A DNA stretch of 64,000 nucleotides, taken from an uncultured Prevotellaceae bacterium. GTDB lineage: Bacteria > Bacteroidota > Bacteroidia > Bacteroidales > Muribaculaceae. Positions 45,201 through 52,517 of the stretch are shown here, piece by piece; positions within the stretch are counted from its first letter, which is position 1, and each line of letters starts with the position of its first letter. Under the pieces are notes generated by a model. It was not told where the DNA came from. It did not search any database and saw only the letters and a program-made list of their open reading frames with translations. A program made the translations under genes and the position numbers. The stretch lies in contig ONMF01000001.1 in NCBI GenBank assembly GCA_900318865.1, positions 277,194 through 341,193 of the forward strand, in the 5' to 3' direction.

Positions 45201-46724
45201 GTCGCCTGAGAACTCACCCACCTGATAGGTGTTGCCACGATAGGTGTACTGGAATGCCACAGCAAGCACATCGTCGGGATTGAGCGCGGTCTTGAGCTGT
45301 ATATAGCCAAGCGATGAGTTCAGCGTGTACTCCGAGGATGAGAGCAAGCGGGCGCTCTCAATTTTCTCGTAGTCTTTGCCGCCCTCAAAGCCGTAGGCCT
45401 CCAGCGGTGCCAGTTCGCCGGCCACCTGACTGATGTAGCGCGCATTGGGATACTGCTCCTTGATTTCGGTGAGCAAATTGTTCGATGTGTTGGATGGATT
45501 GCTGGCCGATGCATCGGGCTGCCAGTGGCTGTTAGCGATGCGCCTGTTTTCGCCCAAATCCATGAAGGCAAGAAGGTTGCGTGCCTCGCTGAAATTGCCG
45601 CGTTTGTTGGTAATCCACACTTCGATGCGTGTGATGTTCACCCCCGACGACACGACCGGCAGATGGCTGGCCCACTGGTCATAGTTGTCGCGGAAGAAGT
45701 GCGAAAGGAAGAAGTTGCGGTTTTGGTCGTATTTATCGGCCGTGATGTAGAATGGTGTGGTCTGCGCACCGCCCTTGGTGTTCACGGTCTTTGTTTCACT
45801 GTTTTGCTGCGACACCAGCGCGGTGGCGGTGAGTTTGCCAAATTGCAGCTTGGTCTTGATACCAAATAATGCCGCACTACCACGGATGAGCGAAGACCCG
45901 GTGGTCATGCTCACGTTACCGGCCTCGATGTTTTTGATGATTTCATCTTCCTTGCCATCGTAGGCCAGCTTGAGGTTGCGATTGTCGAACTCAAAGGTGG
46001 CGTCGGTGTTATAGGTCATGTTGAACTTCATCTTGTCGCCTACCGACGCGGTGATGGTGGCTTGAATTTTTTGGTCAAAATCGAAGTACGTCTTTCGGCG
46101 GGCGGCTACCGACAGTGCGGGGTTGTCGGTCTTATTGCTCTTCACGCCCATTTTGAGCGATACCGAACCGCTGGTCTTGAGTTGCACACCGCCGGGGCCG
46201 AAAACCGACTCAAGCGGGCCAAGGCCAAACTGCATGTCGAGGAAATTGAACGGATTCTTCTCTTTTTCCTCCACACTTTCAGCATTCTTCTGCCGATAGT
46301 ACTCCATCATCGATTGGCGAAGCACCATGTTGTTATACTCGTTGGCCGACAGCACAAAAGGCGTCACAATGTCGTTGTCGCCCAAGCGCGTGTGAATCAC
46401 ATAGCAGTCGGTTTCATAGTCGTACTCGGCCTCAGTGGTGATGTTCGACGGCATGCGCAGGTCGGCAGCATACTCACTCTGCCCCTGCACATCCTCGTAG
46501 CCCGAAGGAATGGTGGGCCGCACTTTGTATTGCAGCGAGAAACTGTCGGCGGGATTCACAGGACGGCGTCCCGGAGGGGTGGCCGGTTGGGTACGGTCGG
46601 GCACTGGGGGCGGCGGAGCCAGCTTGGACGTCACATATTGAGCCAAGGCAGTGCCGTGGCCCGACCATAGACCCAGCATCACCCCCACTGCTACAGATAT
46701 AACTATTTTAGAGCTTTTCAACAT
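39231..46724 (-). CDS. sprA: SprA, giant outer-membrane translocon protein of the type IX secretion system
   Basis: A protein of 2497 residues with a signal peptide (MLKSSKIVISVAVGVMLGLW...ALAQ) and Pro-rich segment. SprA hallmark regions follow: the early NPFNFLDMQFGLGPLESVFGP segment, the mid-protein stretch around SYIDDFETTQSGIDLRSPYSW, and the C-terminal half of alternating beta strands ending NYGISVNMSLAK. The length matches known SprA/Sov proteins (~2400-2500). SprA forms the very large barrel that exports proteins bearing a type IX C-terminal signal. It is the last gene of the apparent operon S8 protease-ruvA-sprA (gaps 21 and 32 bp). Several long antisense frames over it are composition artefacts. 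Confidence 0.95.
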   Translation of the reverse strand: MLKSSKIVISVAVGVMLGLWSGHGTALAQYVTSKLAPPPPVPDRTQPATPPGRRPVNPADSFSLQYKVRPTIPSGYEDVQGQSEYAADLRMPSNITTEAEYDYETDCYVIHTRLGDNDIVTPFVLSANEYNNMVLRQSMMEYYRQKNAESVEEKEKNPFNFLDMQFGLGPLESVFGPGGVQLKTSGSVSLKMGVKSNKTDNPALSVAARRKTYFDFDQKIQATITASVGDKMKFNMTYNTDATFEFDNRNLKLAYDGKEDEIIKNIEAGNVSMTTGSSLIRGSAALFGIKTKLQFGKLTATALVSQQNSETKTVNTKGGAQTTPFYITADKYDQNRNFFLSHFFRDNYDQWASHLPVVSSGVNITRIEVWITNKRGNFSEARNLLAFMDLGENRRIANSHWQPDASASNPSNTSNNLLTEIKEQYPNARYISQVAGELAPLEAYGFEGGKDYEKIESARLLSSSEYTLNSSLGYIQLKTALNPDDVLAVAFQYTYRGNTYQVGEFSGDITSTDQSLYVKMLKGTTTSPGLPMWDLMMKNIYSLGSYQVQKQHFKLNIKYLSDTTGTELTYIPAGIINGKPLLQVVNLDRLDANNEPNIDGRFDFIEGYTVNASSGKVIFPVVEPFGEFLYNAMGGGAEAERYVYKELYDSTLTVARQYQDKNKFVLQGEYQASSGSTIKLDAMNVPRGSVVVTAGGVPLTENSDYTVDYNMGTVTITNQSIIDAGTPVSVSLENQSAFAMQRKTLLGLDLDYAFNKNFHVGGTLMHYGEKALTEKVSIGQELVNNTIWGVNVNYNTKFMWLTNLLNKIPTVNATAPSTLTFKGEFAHLIPHKSRTGSNAGSSYIDDFETTQSGIDLRSPYSWFLASTPYDPNAGALFPEASLSDNVDYGKNRALLSWYYIDRLFTQRNSSYAPGYIKNDLDQLSNPYVREVLYSEVFPGRELNYGEASNVQTLNLSFYPKERGPYNLDADNIDSEGNLLNPEKRWGGIMRKLDNTNFEQSNIEYIQFWMLDPFLDESNPNRDGGYLYFNLGEVSEDILKDGLKAYENGLPTDDDESFVRTTTWGKVSTQTSMTYAFDNIAGSRVRQDVGLNGINTEEEKTFPAYKEYVDKLRGRLSGTAIAAMEEDQFSPLNDPAGDNYHFYRGYDYDEQRKSILERYKHYNGTEGNSLSQEDARDGLYQSSRSVPDVEDINQDNTLNEYERYFQYRVAIHPDSLVVGTNFITDKQVAHVTTRNGQRQEATWYQFTIPLREYQKRVGSINDFSTIRFMRMFMNGFKETTHLRFASLELVRGEWRNYDYNLNLRGDMPAEGSIAINTVNIEENASREPVNYVLPPGVTRIVDSGQSQITQLNEQSMQMKVTNLKSGDARGIYRNTSLDLRVYKRLQMFVHNEALIDDHTNLSKGDVSMFIRMGSDVKNNYYEYEIPLSVTPAGHYNTNSTADRLRVWPEENMLDLDLDVLTAVKKARNAEKMAGVEGVSYTQRYPGEDPNKPNNKVYVVGNPSLSDVRVILIGVRNNSNTTKDCVVWVDELRVTDFDNKGGWAAKANMKLSLSDIAVVNVGYHRETNGFGSVDQSLAQRRLDDYNQYNVAVQTDLGRFIPEVAKLKAPIYYSYSNEKTTPKYNPLDQDILLKDALDACDTKHQRDSINEYAVTRRTVKSFSISGLKFDVKSKNPMPWDPANFTFSYSFNKQHLSDPDNVYENTNDYRGSFQYSWTPYVKPFKPFNKMIDAKNKNMKFFKEWELHWLPTNIAFSTNISRYYYEQQTRNETGIAVDLPVAVSKNFLWDRQFAISWNFTKSLSASFNSNTTAHILEPIGQVNKQLFPDRYRDWRDSVWQSIKNLGTPWAYNQTFTASYKAPFASIPILSFITASATYNATYRWDRGTVIDDIVSGNKINNQAAINVDTRLNLEQFYNKVPYLKDVNKRFSGSNSSNNATKNKRDRKPKPKKFTRTFTLSPDSALVIQHNMNVKNVKVSAVTSKDNKPFPVKFKVKDANNVEIQTLGDQELKFTITESQKAAKKNFWSETAQYLTRLAMSVRNVSVRWRDTRSLSLPQFIPDVGDIFGQNNHYDVFAPGLDFAFGFTDERYIERAKRRGWLLGDATQTSPAIYSKTSEFNVEVLLEPIRGLKITLTGNRTDNRTNQIQFMYDNMNTIYGGSYTKTHVALKTALRGVSSKDGYHSATFDKFLENIPIVAARLQEQYIGKQYPETGFLAGTVLAGATYNPESGTVNPSSSDVLIPAFMAAYSGKSADKVTLNPFPSLKEILPNWRVTYDGLSRLPFFQKYFKSFTLTHAYQCTYSVGSFNSFTDWVTIGNGLGFTKDALTDNPIPSSPYNISSVTLTEKFAPLIGINATMNNNVTFNIEYRDSRTLTLNSSAGQLVEANNKSFVIGAGYKIANFNSILKIKSKQQGVSNDLTLNLDFQLGNNNALIRKIEDNTAQATSGTRTLAINFTANYVLSKRITLGAYFDHQVNTPLVSSTAYPTTNSNYGISVNMSLAK

Positions 46725-46756
46725 TATTACCTGTCAATCTTGTCAGGGGGCAGGCA

Positions 46757-47353
46757 TCACAACATCTTGAGAGCCTTCTTGATGGCATCCTCCACAGTGA
46801 TTTGTGGCTGAGCCTCAAGCAGTCGCTTCAGCACCTTCTGCGATGCTTGCTGGGTAAATCCCAGCATCACCAGTGCCGACAATGCCTCATCGTGCACCTG
46901 GCTCATCATGGGCTGCCCCGTTTCTTTTATAAACGCAGCACCACCCTGTTTTATTTTATCTTTTAGGTCAACAATTATGCGCTGGGCTGTTTTTGCTCCC
47001 ACACCCTTCACAGCTTTGAGCACCGACACGTCGCCCGAGGCAATGCTCTGCTCGAGTTCGGCAGGCGGCACCGACGACAATATCATGCGTGCCGTGTTGG
47101 GCCCCACCCCGCTCACCGTGATGAGCTGCAGGAACAACTCGCGCTCATGCTTGGAGGCGAAGCCATAGAGAAGGTGGGCATCTTCGCGGATGGCTTCATA
47201 GACAAACACGCAGGCCGTATCCTCTTTCTTCAGCCGCGTCAACTGGTCATAAGTGGTGAGTGATATGTTCACCATGTAGCCCACGCCATGATTGTCAATG
47301 ATGGCATAGGCGGGGTTTAACTCGGCGATGTCGCCTTTGATATATTCAAGCAT
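46757..47353 (-). CDS. ruvA: Holliday junction branch migration protein RuvA
   Basis: A protein of 198 residues, standard size. It has the OB-fold N-terminus (MLEYIKGDIAELNPAYAIID), two helix-hairpin-helix motifs (LITVSGVGPNTARMIL and LKAVKGVGAKTAQRII) and a C-terminal three-helix domain that contacts RuvB. It binds four-way junctions as a tetramer. It lies between an S8 protease gene (21 bp upstream) and sprA (32 bp downstream). Confidence 0.96.
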   Translation of the reverse strand: MLEYIKGDIAELNPAYAIIDNHGVGYMVNISLTTYDQLTRLKKEDTACVFVYEAIREDAHLLYGFASKHERELFLQLITVSGVGPNTARMILSSVPPAELEQSIASGDVSVLKAVKGVGAKTAQRIIVDLKDKIKQGGAAFIKETGQPMMSQVHDEALSALVMLGFTQQASQKVLKRLLEAQPQITVEDAIKKALKML

Positions 47354-47374
47354 ATCCTTTGTTTATAATCATTC

Positions 47375-49330
47375 TTATTTCATCATTTTATAAGTACTCA
47401 CACCGCCATCGGCATGGCGATTCATCACGACGTTCACGCCATTGAAAGGAAACGGGCTCATGCGGCCCGTGAGGTCGCAATACCACACTTCGACCACTGG
47501 CGACCCACGGTGCACATCGGGCTGTGCTGTGGCCTGGACGTAACGCCAGCCGGCGGCCGCATCCAACTTGCCGAATCCCCATCGGCTACGGTCGCCGCCG
47601 CTCACCCACTCGTCTTGATAGCAGGTGTGGCGCAAAGCGTCGCGCACATCGGCAGGTGTCAGGTCGGGATTTGCCTCCAGCCACAGTGCCACGGTGCCTG
47701 TCACCACGGGGGTTGACATCGACGTGCCCTGGTTCATGGCATAAGGATAGGTTTGGCCGTTCCACGTCACTGCGGGCGGACGCATGTTCAGGGTGTTCAT
47801 CAGGTAGCTGTCGAAGCGGCTGGCCGATGAAAGGACCATCACACCGGGAGCCGTGACATCGGGGCGGCTGTTGCCATTCATGTCGGGGCCATAGGACGAG
47901 AACGGGGCAATCTCGCCCAGCGGACATTTTTTATAGTTTTCCCACTTGCCGTCTTTTCGTTTAAACCGGGTGCGAGAACAATATGCCCCCACCGAAATCA
48001 CCGCGTCGGTGGTCGCCAAATCGCTGATGCTCATATCGCCATCACCTTGAGCGAATCCATTGAGCCCGGCAGGGTCGATTTGAAGGTTGGCATAGCACCA
48101 GCCTTCCATTTGGCTTTCGGCATCACCGTTGTATAGGAAACCAAAGAGGTAACGGCTGTCGGTGGCAGTGGCGTCAAACTCGCAATAAGAATGATACCAG
48201 CCGTTTTCTCCACGCTCGGTGGCCATCAACACTTCTCCGGTGAAATATTTCGACCATTCGGGGTGGGTGTCGCTGCTGATGGCGTACACACTGTCGGCAG
48301 GCAGCAAAGCCACGCAGTCACTGCGATAGAGTATGGCTCCAGTATTGCGGTCGACCACCACATGCTCCACGCCATGGTGCCGACGACCGGCATCGGTGTT
48401 CCACACACTCATGAAGCCGTAGCGACGCAGTGAGGTGGCATTCTCCTGCAACAACACGCGCAGTGAGTCGGTGCACGACTTGGGACGATGGCTCACATGG
48501 GTGGGCTTGTCACCGTCGTTGCCGGCCGACACCACGATGATGCGCCCCGGACCGACCAGGCTCTCCATCACATGGCACAACTCCGACGACCCGTCGTGAG
48601 CGCCCACATTGTCGCCGATGCTCATGTTCACCACACAAGGCTGGTGCCGGCGCTCGGCAAAATCAAAAATATAGCGCAGGCCGTTGGCTATGTTCACATC
48701 GCTCAGATGATTGCCGGGCATGGCACAAACCACCAAATCGGCCTCGGGAGCCATGCCGTACCAGTCGTTGCCCATGTAACTGCCGGCAGCCGTGCCTGTG
48801 GTGTGCGTGCCATGCGACATGCCCTCCGTATCGGTTGTCAACGCTGCGATTTGCTCGGGTGTTTCATAGCAACTGCCCGGCAACTCCATGCCGTCGATCA
48901 CAGGATGAACCCCTGTGCTGTCGCAGGGCATGTAAGCGGCGAGCACGCGCGAGCGCCCCGCCGCGTCGCACAGATTCACATGGTTGAAATCCACTCCCAC
49001 ATCGATCATGCCCACCAAGACGCCACGGCCGCGCGACGGAATGTCGGCATGGTGCAGCGGCATCACATCCGACTGCAGCCGGGCGCTGTCGTTGCACAAC
49101 GTCAAGAGGTGCGACCGGCTCACACGGCTCACTTGAGGCAGGCGGCGCAATTCGGCCAACCGCTCTTCGGGCACCAGTGCGGTAACCACCCCACCCATTT
49201 GTGCTGTGACCTGGGCAACGGCCACAGCCAGCGACGATGCGTCATCAGTGCGAACCATCACGGCCACATCGCGGGCCTGCGACACACACCAGCACACCAT
49301 TGCAACCATTATGGCCAAAGTTTTCCTCAT
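47375..49330 (-). CDS. Secreted S8 (subtilisin) serine protease with type-IX-like C-terminal tail
   Basis: A protein of 651 residues with a signal peptide (MRKTLAIMVAMVCWCVSQA). The subtilase triad is in place: Asp in VGMIDVGVDFNHV, His in SHGTHTTGTAAG and Ser in QGTSMSTPVVTGTVAL, plus an AGNDG oxyanion segment. An insertion of ~150 residues sits between the AGNDG and Ser motifs, as in Bacteroidales subtilases. The last ~40 residues (VEVWYCDLTGRMS...NGVNVVMNRHADGG...YKMMK) resemble a type A Por sorting domain (D-x-x-G-R, G-x-x-V, ending in K). The start is the ATG at 49330, because the in-frame TTG at 49339 would lie inside the -7 box. First gene of the run leading to ruvA and sprA. Confidence 0.88.
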   Translation of the reverse strand: MRKTLAIMVAMVCWCVSQARDVAVMVRTDDASSLAVAVAQVTAQMGGVVTALVPEERLAELRRLPQVSRVSRSHLLTLCNDSARLQSDVMPLHHADIPSRGRGVLVGMIDVGVDFNHVNLCDAAGRSRVLAAYMPCDSTGVHPVIDGMELPGSCYETPEQIAALTTDTEGMSHGTHTTGTAAGSYMGNDWYGMAPEADLVVCAMPGNHLSDVNIANGLRYIFDFAERRHQPCVVNMSIGDNVGAHDGSSELCHVMESLVGPGRIIVVSAGNDGDKPTHVSHRPKSCTDSLRVLLQENATSLRRYGFMSVWNTDAGRRHHGVEHVVVDRNTGAILYRSDCVALLPADSVYAISSDTHPEWSKYFTGEVLMATERGENGWYHSYCEFDATATDSRYLFGFLYNGDAESQMEGWCYANLQIDPAGLNGFAQGDGDMSISDLATTDAVISVGAYCSRTRFKRKDGKWENYKKCPLGEIAPFSSYGPDMNGNSRPDVTAPGVMVLSSASRFDSYLMNTLNMRPPAVTWNGQTYPYAMNQGTSMSTPVVTGTVALWLEANPDLTPADVRDALRHTCYQDEWVSGGDRSRWGFGKLDAAAGWRYVQATAQPDVHRGSPVVEVWYCDLTGRMSPFPFNGVNVVMNRHADGGVSTYKMMK

Positions 49331-49336
49331 AACCTG

Positions 49337-49344
49337 CAAATTTA
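49337..49344 (-). promoter_or_regulatory. -7 box of the S8 protease-ruvA-sprA operon
   Basis: TAAATTTG on the bottom strand, only 6 bp from the ATG at 49330, so the transcript would be almost leaderless. The upstream sequence GAGTTTGCAC resembles the proximal part of the repeated promoter module. Confidence 0.5.
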
Positions 49345-49399
49345 CAAAATTTTGTGCAAACTCAGCTGAAAACCCATCGTTTACTTTGACGTTTTAGAC

Positions 49400-49440
49400 A
49401 AAAAAACAAGCTGACATCCGGGGTGACCGATGCCAGCTTG
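49400..49440 (-). terminator. Terminator after the TPR protein gene
   Basis: On the bottom strand CAAGCTGGCATC pairs with GATGTCAGCTTG (one G-U), followed by seven T residues. Confidence 0.95.
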
Positions 49441-49460
49441 GTGTGATTGATAACAGTGGT

Positions 49461-51095
49461 TTATTTGAGCGACTCTACATATTGGCGCAGGGGCTCATTG
49501 TCGGGGTCGTGCTCAAGCCACTTCTCATAATACTCCTTGGCCTCTTCCTTGTCACCCTTTGTGAAATAATAGGTGGCCAGGTAATTGTAGGCATACTTGT
49601 AGTAACGGTCGTAGCCGCTCTTGTCGTCTTTGGCATCAAGGATGGAAAGGAGCTGCTTGTAGGCACCGAGTGCTGCACCCTTGTTGGTGTCGCCCTCCTC
49701 AAACTTGGCGAGTTTTGCCAGCTGATTGACAATCTGCACATTGTTGGGCACCAGCTCATTGACTTGGTTGGCATACTGCTTGGCCAGTCCCAGGTACTTG
49801 CTCACGGTAGCGGCATCGGCGCCGTCGGCGGCAGCCACACCATAGTAGTAGTTCGACAGCGTGAACAGGTCTTGCGATGTGTTGTTCTTGTTGTCGACAA
49901 GCTTCTGGTAGTAGCCTGCTGCCTTCAGGTAATCGCTGGCATCGGCATACGAGTCGCCCAAGTTGCGAATCAGGTCGGTGTTGTTGGGGTTGAGCTCAAT
50001 GGCCTTGTCGTATTGCACAATTGCCTCTTCGGGCATTCCAGCGTTCTGCAGAGCCTTGGCATAGTCGGTGTAGTCGCGCACCTCATAGGTGGCATCGGCG
50101 GGCTTGGCCATGCCGAAGAATGCCTCTCCTGCCTGCACAGCCTTCTCCCACTGCTCCAACTGGTCGAGATTGTAGAGCTGCATACGGCGCATGTAGAAGA
50201 CCTTCGAATCGGTGGCGGCGAGCTTGCCGATGAGGCTGGTGGCCAGGTCGTAGGACTGCTGGTATTTCTCGCCGAAGAACAACAGCTGCACATAGCGCAC
50301 CTCATCCTGGGCAAAGTGGTTGGGATTGTTGATGTACTCACCGTACTTCTCGGCAGCTTTTGCGCCCTGGTTGTCGCTGTAGTACTTCTCGGCCAGCTGA
50401 CGCTGCACCAGAGCGATACCGGGTTTATTGGCGTTCAGCTCCTCGAGGCGCGCGATGGCCATCTCGGGATTGACGTTGAAGTAGGTGTTGGCATACTTCA
50501 CATAAGCCTCCACGTTGTTCGGGTCGTTGGTGAACGCGAGCTCGTAGTTGCCGGCTGCCGCGCCCCAGTCTTTCTTGTCGGCATAGGTGTCGGCCTCGAA
50601 AATGTAGCTGTCGGGGTCGGTAGCGTTCCACTTGCGGGCATTCTTGATGCATTTCTCAATATCCTTGGCATACGTGGTGGGATTGGCGTCATAATATGCG
50701 CGGGCAATCTCCATTTCCAGCTTGCAGTCTTTCTTGGAGAGCTTGCGGGCCGCATCGAGCTGCGACTTGGCGTTCATCCCCTTTTTCAGAGCGATGGCAG
50801 CCTGACCGACGAAGTTGTAGGGATTGCTTGCATTGGCTGCCACACCCTTTTCAAAATAAGACTGAGCGGTGGCAACATCTCCCTGATGCAGGGCAATTTG
50901 GCCGAGGTAGTAGAAGGCTTCGGCCTTGTCGGTACTGGCAGCGTTGAGGTTGCGCTCGAGAAGCTCCTTGGCGTTGTCGAGCTGGTCAACTTTGTAGTAC
51001 TCAATGCCATCCTTGTAGCCTTGGCCCTGGGCCTGAGCAGCGATGGCGGTTCCTGCGATAAGCAAGGAAGCGAATAAGAACTTTGTCTTCATCAT
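49461..51095 (-). CDS. Secreted tetratricopeptide-repeat protein of the TonB locus
   Basis: A protein of 544 residues with a signal peptide (MMKTKFLFASLLIAGTAIAAQAQ). TPR units cover nearly all of the rest (for example AFYYLGQIALHQGDVATAQSYFEKGVAAN, EEAIVQYDKAIELNPNN, KEEAKEYYEKWLEHDPDN). It is predicted periplasmic. It is the last gene of the leftward cluster downstream of tonB/exbBD and the PstS-like lipoprotein, an order I recall from other Bacteroidales, so a role in energised outer-membrane transport is plausible but unproven. It is 119 bp from the PstS-like gene and ends at a strong terminator. Confidence 0.85.
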   Translation of the reverse strand: MMKTKFLFASLLIAGTAIAAQAQGQGYKDGIEYYKVDQLDNAKELLERNLNAASTDKAEAFYYLGQIALHQGDVATAQSYFEKGVAANASNPYNFVGQAAIALKKGMNAKSQLDAARKLSKKDCKLEMEIARAYYDANPTTYAKDIEKCIKNARKWNATDPDSYIFEADTYADKKDWGAAAGNYELAFTNDPNNVEAYVKYANTYFNVNPEMAIARLEELNANKPGIALVQRQLAEKYYSDNQGAKAAEKYGEYINNPNHFAQDEVRYVQLLFFGEKYQQSYDLATSLIGKLAATDSKVFYMRRMQLYNLDQLEQWEKAVQAGEAFFGMAKPADATYEVRDYTDYAKALQNAGMPEEAIVQYDKAIELNPNNTDLIRNLGDSYADASDYLKAAGYYQKLVDNKNNTSQDLFTLSNYYYGVAAADGADAATVSKYLGLAKQYANQVNELVPNNVQIVNQLAKLAKFEEGDTNKGAALGAYKQLLSILDAKDDKSGYDRYYKYAYNYLATYYFTKGDKEEAKEYYEKWLEHDPDNEPLRQYVESLK

Positions 51096-51214
51096 TGTAG
51101 TAACAATTAAAATATAAATTTTTCAGTTTACACTCTCGGTTGAAAGCGGATATGCAACTATTGTGCCAAATTATAATAACGAAAGCCGATATTGTTTCGA
51201 TTTGACACTTTTTC

Positions 51215-52213
51215 TCATTTCACCGCTTCGACATATCGCACAGGCTCGGCCGCCGGAAGAATGCCGGTCTGCAAAATGATTTTCTGCCCTATCACGCCCG
51301 TCAAGAACGAGAAGAACCCGTGGTCGAGCGTGCCTCCGGCCGAGGCATCGATGGCCCAGATGGTGCGGAACAGCGGATAGGAGCCATCATTGATATAGGC
51401 CTGATAGGGCTTGCAGGCCTGCACTTGCTCATCGCCGCGGATGGCAAGCACCTTGATGCGGTCGGTGAAGTCGATGACCGACACGTCGTTTTTCTCTTTC
51501 AAGTCCACCACTTTTTCTTCGATGGTGCGCTCGGCATCTTTCAAGTCGGCCGTTATCCAGCTCACACCCACAAAACCGATGGCGTTCTTTCTCGACTGAA
51601 TCACGCGAAACACATCATCGGTCGATTTTTGCGCATAGACGTTACCGGCAAATTTCCCGCCATCGAGGAAGCGCTCCTTCATGAAGTGCATCACGCCCGA
51701 GCCCGAGCCGTCGAAGACCACAATCACCGAGTCGTTTTTCAACTTGGTGGGAAACACCTGCCCCCAGCGCATCGATTTTCCAGTGAAAATGTCGCGCAGG
51801 TCGCTCATCGACAACTCATCGATGTCATTGTTCTTGTTGACTATGATGGCCACTGCATCCACAGCTATCTTGCGCGAGCGGTAAGCACGGCCCTGCTTTT
51901 TAAGGATGTCGCGCTGCGCGTCGGTGAGATCACGGCTTGTGATAATCAGGTCGCAATGCCGATGCAACAGCGAATCGAGCGCGGCGGCCTCGTCCATATA
52001 ACGGGGCATGATGGAAGCATCGGGATAGCTGTACTCAAACACTTCTATCTCTTGATCCAGAATGTTGCGGAACGACTCATCGCAGTTCACCTTGGCAATG
52101 CCGCTGGTGCTGCTATTGGTGCGCTGCTGGCCGTTGCACGAGGCCAGGGCCAGCGACACCACCATCGCGATAACGGCGATATGTAACGGATTTCTCTTCA
52201 TTCGGTTATTCAT
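51215..52213 (-). CDS. PstS-like substrate-binding lipoprotein
   Basis: A protein of 332 residues. The signal ends LALASC-N, so a lipoprotein cysteine is near residue 26. A PBP-like fold of the PstS/PBP_like_2 family follows: DLIITSRDLTDAQRD, AVAIIVNKNNDIDELSMSDLRDIFTGK and FDGSGSGVMHFMKERFL near the ligand-binding site, then YPLFRTIWAIDA. No pst permease genes are nearby; homologues in this TonB context are common in Bacteroidales, and phosphate binding is not shown. The start overlaps the upstream small-protein gene by 8 bp. Confidence 0.85.
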   Translation of the reverse strand: MNNRMKRNPLHIAVIAMVVSLALASCNGQQRTNSSTSGIAKVNCDESFRNILDQEIEVFEYSYPDASIMPRYMDEAAALDSLLHRHCDLIITSRDLTDAQRDILKKQGRAYRSRKIAVDAVAIIVNKNNDIDELSMSDLRDIFTGKSMRWGQVFPTKLKNDSVIVVFDGSGSGVMHFMKERFLDGGKFAGNVYAQKSTDDVFRVIQSRKNAIGFVGVSWITADLKDAERTIEEKVVDLKEKNDVSVIDFTDRIKVLAIRGDEQVQACKPYQAYINDGSYPLFRTIWAIDASAGGTLDHGFFSFLTGVIGQKIILQTGILPAAEPVRYVEAVK

Positions 52214-52439
52214 TATTCCTGTAATAGTCTATCCCCTTGATTTGACGGTAACCGCGATAGATGCCGTACAGGCCAAAGATGGCAGCCATGCCCCAGCGCA
52301 CAGCAATCCAAAACGGGGTTGCGTCCCAGTCAAAATAGTTCATGGCGAGCAGATAGGCCATGCCTAAATACACCACAACCATGAAAATGCCGAAGAAAGC
52401 TCTCAGCAGCCGCGTGACGGTGTTCGATGAATTACTCAT
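52206..52439 (-). CDS. Small two-helix membrane protein upstream of the PstS-like gene
   Basis: A protein of 77 residues with two hydrophobic segments (~12-33 FFGIFMVVVYLGMAYLLAM and ~42-60 FWIAVRWGMAAIFGLYGIYR) and a basic/polar C-terminus. No family is recognised by name. It is likely real because it overlaps the downstream lipoprotein gene by 8 bp and has a -7 box (52465-52472) upstream. It may be an accessory membrane component of the TonB locus. Confidence 0.7.
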   Translation of the reverse strand: MSNSSNTVTRLLRAFFGIFMVVVYLGMAYLLAMNYFDWDATPFWIAVRWGMAAIFGLYGIYRGYRQIKGIDYYRNNE

Positions 52440-52464
52440 AACAACAATTCTTCTATCTAATCGG

Positions 52465-52472
52465 CAAAGATA
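52465..52472 (-). promoter_or_regulatory. -7 box for the small membrane protein and PstS-like genes
   Basis: TATCTTTG on the bottom strand, 25 bp before the start at 52439. No clear -33 element. Confidence 0.4.
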
Positions 52473-52517
52473 GCATTTTTCAACAAAAAACTGTTGTTAA
52501 TTTATATAAAAAGGTGC

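Noticed and set aside
47375..49339. TTG start at 49339 for the S8 protease
   Set aside because: The TTG overlaps the TAAATTTG box; the ATG at 49330 begins a normal signal peptide.
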